Assembly: GCF_028561335.1 (NCBI RefSeq)
Contig: NZ_JAQQTG010000047.1
Span: forward strand, 1 to 64,000
DNA: 64,000 nt
Reading direction: 5' to 3'
From: Aequorivita todarodis
Lineage (GTDB): Bacteria; Bacteroidota; Bacteroidia; Flavobacteriales; Flavobacteriaceae
The notes beneath the pieces are model-generated. The model did no database searches. It had not been told where the DNA came from and worked only from the letters and a program-made list of their open reading frames with translations. The stretch's first letter is position 1. Each line of letters opens with the position of its first letter. The position numbers and the translations under genes were made by a program. This document shows, piece by piece, positions 61,272 through 64,000 of the stretch.

Positions 61272-62279
61272 TTACCATCTAATAATAGCACTTCCCCAAG
61301 TGAAACCACTCCCGAAGGCCGCCAAAACCACAAGATCGCCTTCTTTGATTTTTCCCTCTTCCCACGCTTCTGTCAGTGCGATTGGAATGGATGCTGCCGT
61401 GGTATTTCCATATTTTTGGATGTTGTTAAAAACCTGCTCGTCGGTCAATTTCATTTTTTGTTGAATGAACTGCGAAATGCGAAGATTGGCCTGATGCGGA
61501 ATCAACATATCAATATCTTCAACCTTCAAATTATTGGCCTCCAACCCTTCCTGAATAACCTCAGCAAAGCGCACAATGGCGTGCTTAAACACAAACTGTC
61601 CGTTCATCACCGGATAATACGGGATGTCTTCCTGTGGGTTTTCGGCAATTATTTCCGGCACCCAATGTTCGGTGCTCGGCCCTTTAAGCGAGAGCTCGTT
61701 TTTATGTTGCCCTTCGCTATGTAGGTGTGTGGAGAGAATACCGCCTTTTCCGGTTTCATTTCTGGAAACAACCGCCGCCCCGGCGCCGTCGCCAAAAATA
61801 ACCGAAACATTTCTGCCGCGCGTGGTCATATCCAGTCCGCCGCTGTGGTTTTCGCTGCCAATCACCAAAATATTTTTATACATTCCCGTTTTCACAAATT
61901 GATCTGCTACGGAAAGCGCATACACAAACCCACTGCATTGGTTGCGAACGTCCAAGGCCGGAATGGTTCGCATGCCCATCATTTCCTGCACTTCTACCCC
62001 ACCGCCCGGAAAATACATATCGGGACTCAAGGTTGCAAAAACAATCATATCTATATCGTTTGGCTGAAGTTTGGCGCGCTCCAAAGCAATTTTTGAAGCC
62101 TTTACCCCCATTACCGAAGTAGAATTGCCGTCGCCCTTTTTTATATGCCGCCTTTCCTTAATTCCCGTGCGCTCTTGAATCCAAGCGTCGTTGGTGTCCA
62201 TTAGTTTTGAAAGATCGTCGTTGGTTACAACATTTTCGGGCACATAATAGCCCAAACCTGTAATTTTTGAAGTGTACAT
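61272..62279 (-). CDS. fabH: 3-oxoacyl-ACP synthase III (KAS III)
   Basis: Condensing enzyme that starts fatty acid synthesis by joining acyl-CoA to malonyl-ACP. The 335-residue product has the thiolase fold with catalytic Cys115 in VRNQCSGFVYAL, His in LIPHQANLRI and Asn in YGNTTAASIPIAL. The C-terminal FGSGFTWGSAIIRW is standard. It is not next to a fatty-acid gene cluster here (no plsX, rpmF). A near-consensus box lies upstream. Confidence 0.95.
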   Translation of the reverse strand: MYTSKITGLGYYVPENVVTNDDLSKLMDTNDAWIQERTGIKERRHIKKGDGNSTSVMGVKASKIALERAKLQPNDIDMIVFATLSPDMYFPGGGVEVQEMMGMRTIPALDVRNQCSGFVYALSVADQFVKTGMYKNILVIGSENHSGGLDMTTRGRNVSVIFGDGAGAAVVSRNETGKGGILSTHLHSEGQHKNELSLKGPSTEHWVPEIIAENPQEDIPYYPVMNGQFVFKHAIVRFAEVIQEGLEANNLKVEDIDMLIPHQANLRISQFIQQKMKLTDEQVFNNIQKYGNTTAASIPIALTEAWEEGKIKEGDLVVLAAFGSGFTWGSAIIRW

Positions 62280-62302
62280 TTAATTCAATTTAAAATAGTT
62301 CC

Positions 62303-62310
62303 GAAAGATA
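62303..62310 (-). promoter_or_regulatory. Near-consensus -7 box of fabH
   Basis: The minus strand reads TATCTTTC, one mismatch to TAnnTTTG, 24 bp before the fabH ATG. Confidence 0.35.
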
Positions 62311-62380
62311 ACCATATACCGCTTTTAACGGAAAGAAAACTCAGTTTATATAGTATGCGTGCATAGCAAATACGTTCTCC

Positions 62381-62388
62381 TAAATTTG
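62381..62388 (+). promoter_or_regulatory. -7 promoter box of the terminal S9 peptidase
   Basis: TAAATTTG matches TAnnTTTG, 30 bp before the ATG at 62418. Confidence 0.55.
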
Positions 62389-62417
62389 AATATCTTTAGC
62401 CCTTAAAAATTTTTGTT

Positions 62418-64000
62418 ATGAAAAAATTCTTCGCGATCGTCATTCTTCTCCTATTCTCAGGAAATTTTACTGCACAGGAAAAACTCACCTATCAAAAACC
62501 GCCAAAGGAAATTCTGGAACTTGTGGAAGCGCCCTTGGCACCTTCCGTGTGGATTGACAGCAAAGGGGAAAACGTAGTCCTTTATTATCGCGATGCCTAC
62601 AAATCTATCGCTGAGCTTTCCGAAGCTGAATTGCGGTTGGGCGGGCTTCGGATAAATCCAAAAACCAACATCGGTAGCCGAACCCGGTTTTACAACAATA
62701 TAAAAGTGAAAAAGGCTTCCGAAAAAGATGCCCGGCAAGTAGCGGGAATTCCCAACAATCCACGGCTTTCAAACTTTACCATTTCCCCCGACCAAAAAAT
62801 GGTTGCCTTTTTGAATACGGTGGAAGATGGCGTACAACTCTGGCTGGCAGATATTGAAAACGGCACCGCCAAACAACTGAGCACTTTAAAGGTAAATGCT
62901 AATATGGGCGACCCGATCAATTGGTTTGAGGACGGCAGCGCGTTGTTGGTAAATGTAATTCCGAAGGATAGAAAAGAATTGATAAACACAGACGAAGCAG
63001 TTCCCGATGGCCCGACCGTTACGGTGAGCGATGGTGAAAAGGCGCAAAACAGAACTTATCAGGATTTGCTCAGTAGCCCAAACGACGAATTTAACTTTGA
63101 GCAATTGGCGCTTTCGGAAATAAAAAAGATTTCCTTGGACGGAAAAGTTGCCGATTTTCTTCCCACGGCCATGTATGACGATATTGATTTTTCGCCCGAT
63201 GGCAATTATGTAATGGTAAATACCCTCAAAAGACCGTTCTCCTATATTGTGCCGTACAACCGTTTTCCTTTTGAAACTACTATTTATAGCAGCCAGGGGA
63301 AACTCATTCAGAAAGTAAACGATGTACCGCTGAATGAAGTAGAACCAAAAGGTTTTATGGCAACCCGAATGGGCAAACGCAGCATGGATTGGCGCGCCGA
63401 TAAACCCGCAACCATTTATTGGGCCGAGGCATTGGATAAAGGCGATCCGGAAGTAAAAGTGGATTATCGCGATGCCGTTTACCAATTGGAAGCTCCATTC
63501 AACGGAAAGGAAAAACTGCTTTTGAAAACGATAAACCGCTATTCAGGAATTACTTGGGGGAATGATAATCTTGCAATTGCATCCGACTATTGGTGGAACG
63601 ACCGAAATACAAAATCGTATCTGTTCAATCCTTCAAATGCTTCGGAAACGCCAAAGATTATTTTTGATAGGAATTATCAGGACCGTTATAACGATCCCGG
63701 CAATTTTGTAACTGCCCGAAACGATTTTGACGAAAGGGTTCTCGAAATGGTTGATGGCAACGCCTTTCTGATGGGTGATGGTTTTTCGGACAAGGGCCAG
63801 TTTCCCTTTGTGGATGAATTCAACTTAAAAACACAAAAAACGAAACGCATTTACCAGTCCGAATATACCGATAAGCTGGAAAATCTGAATTCCGCAATCG
63901 ATATGAAAAAAGGGAAGATTTTAGTGCGGATAGAATCGCAGAACGAATACCCCAATTATTATTTCAGAAATATTAAAAAGAAGAATGATTTAACGCCGGT
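62418..64000 (+). CDS. S9 family peptidase, glutamyl-endopeptidase-like (partial, runs off the window)
   Basis: The open frame from ATG 62418 continues to the window end, 527 codons without a stop. A signal peptide (VILLLFSGNFTAQ) precedes a long beta-propeller region typical of the S9 family. Motifs such as YQKPPKEILELVEAPLAPS, LGGLRINPKTNIGSR and FNFEQLALSEIKKISLDGK place it with the chloroplast-glutamyl-endopeptidase (CGEP)-like group. The catalytic hydrolase domain (GxSxGG, Asp, His) must lie beyond 64000. No downstream context is available. Confidence 0.88.
   Translation, partial: MKKFFAIVILLLFSGNFTAQEKLTYQKPPKEILELVEAPLAPSVWIDSKGENVVLYYRDAYKSIAELSEAELRLGGLRINPKTNIGSRTRFYNNIKVKKASEKDARQVAGIPNNPRLSNFTISPDQKMVAFLNTVEDGVQLWLADIENGTAKQLSTLKVNANMGDPINWFEDGSALLVNVIPKDRKELINTDEAVPDGPTVTVSDGEKAQNRTYQDLLSSPNDEFNFEQLALSEIKKISLDGKVADFLPTAMYDDIDFSPDGNYVMVNTLKRPFSYIVPYNRFPFETTIYSSQGKLIQKVNDVPLNEVEPKGFMATRMGKRSMDWRADKPATIYWAEALDKGDPEVKVDYRDAVYQLEAPFNGKEKLLLKTINRYSGITWGNDNLAIASDYWWNDRNTKSYLFNPSNASETPKIIFDRNYQDRYNDPGNFVTARNDFDERVLEMVDGNAFLMGDGFSDKGQFPFVDEFNLKTQKTKRIYQSEYTDKLENLNSAIDMKKGKILVRIESQNEYPNYYFRNIKKKNDLTP

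Noticed and set aside
62457-63485. Three minus-strand frames at the window end
   Set aside because: They are shadows of the plus-strand S9 peptidase, which runs from 62418 to the edge with a full signal peptide.

Overview
The window is a chromosomal segment of a Bacteroidota bacterium, most likely a marine or aquatic member of the Flavobacteriaceae. The evidence is the housekeeping genes (guaA, pyrG, yidC, mnmA, lysA, sucC, uvrB, rimO, ftsY, rpmB/rpmG, cinA, recR, fabH), three secreted proteins with type IX secretion (T9SS) C-terminal sorting domains, a PorT-type outer-membrane barrel, a 7TMR-DISM/LytTR two-component pair, and many promoters with the Bacteroidota -7 box TAnnTTTG. No rRNA, tRNA, insertion sequence, prophage or CRISPR array was seen. 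Genus cannot be fixed from this sequence alone.

Layout. 1-5.0 kb: guaA, a LysM/periplasmic-binding-fold lipoprotein, OsmC, a DUF922 protease-like protein and DUF3820. 5.0-8.3 kb: an AT-rich accessory block with a membrane-tethered beta-propeller/winged-helix regulator and three overlapping unknown genes. 8.5-16.4 kb: pyrG, yidC, a MORN-type protein, an MntA-HepT toxin-antitoxin pair, mnmA, a T9SS subtilase. 16.4-26 kb: nitronate monooxygenase, cold shock protein, lysA, sucC, TerB-like, DUF2254, Hsp20, rluF, uvrB. 26-33.4 kb: a SnoaL/HxlR divergent pair with two operator-like sites, then a Ser/Thr phosphosignalling cluster (FHA-trypsin fusion, PP2C phosphatase, transmembrane kinase) and a pentapeptide/DHFR-like/VOC operon. 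33.7-43.5 kb: a SO2930-type dihaem cytochrome with an FG-GAP/ASPIC T9SS protein, an outer-membrane barrel, a GT4 glycosyltransferase, a beta-helix lipoprotein and a LytS/LytTR-type signalling pair. 43.5-50 kb: a ParE/RelE toxin-antitoxin pair, rimO, an S9 peptidase, ftsY, DUF4295, rpmG and rpmB. 50-64 kb: the dnaQ-FAH-hpt-cinA operon, an E2 acyltransferase, GT2, recR, a large T9SS BNR protein, a sodium symporter, a CoA-binding protein, fabH, and the first 527 codons of a glutamyl-endopeptidase-like S9 protease that runs off the window.

The two most unusual signals are these. (1) Arrays of 7-bp units, of two sequence types (TTGAATT-like and CAGTnnn-like), recur in at least eight intergenic gaps, and nearly every one begins within about 2-10 bp of a start or stop codon. 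(2) The FHA-protease/PP2C/kinase cluster has the logic of the PpkA/PppA/Fha switch of type VI secretion, but the FHA domain is fused across the membrane to a predicted periplasmic trypsin-like protease, and a perfect compound stem-loop lies between the protease and phosphatase genes.

Functional calls come from motif recognition in the translated sequence; no database search was run. Start codons were moved inward from the longest open frame wherever an internal ATG gives the normal family N-terminus or a clean signal peptide.
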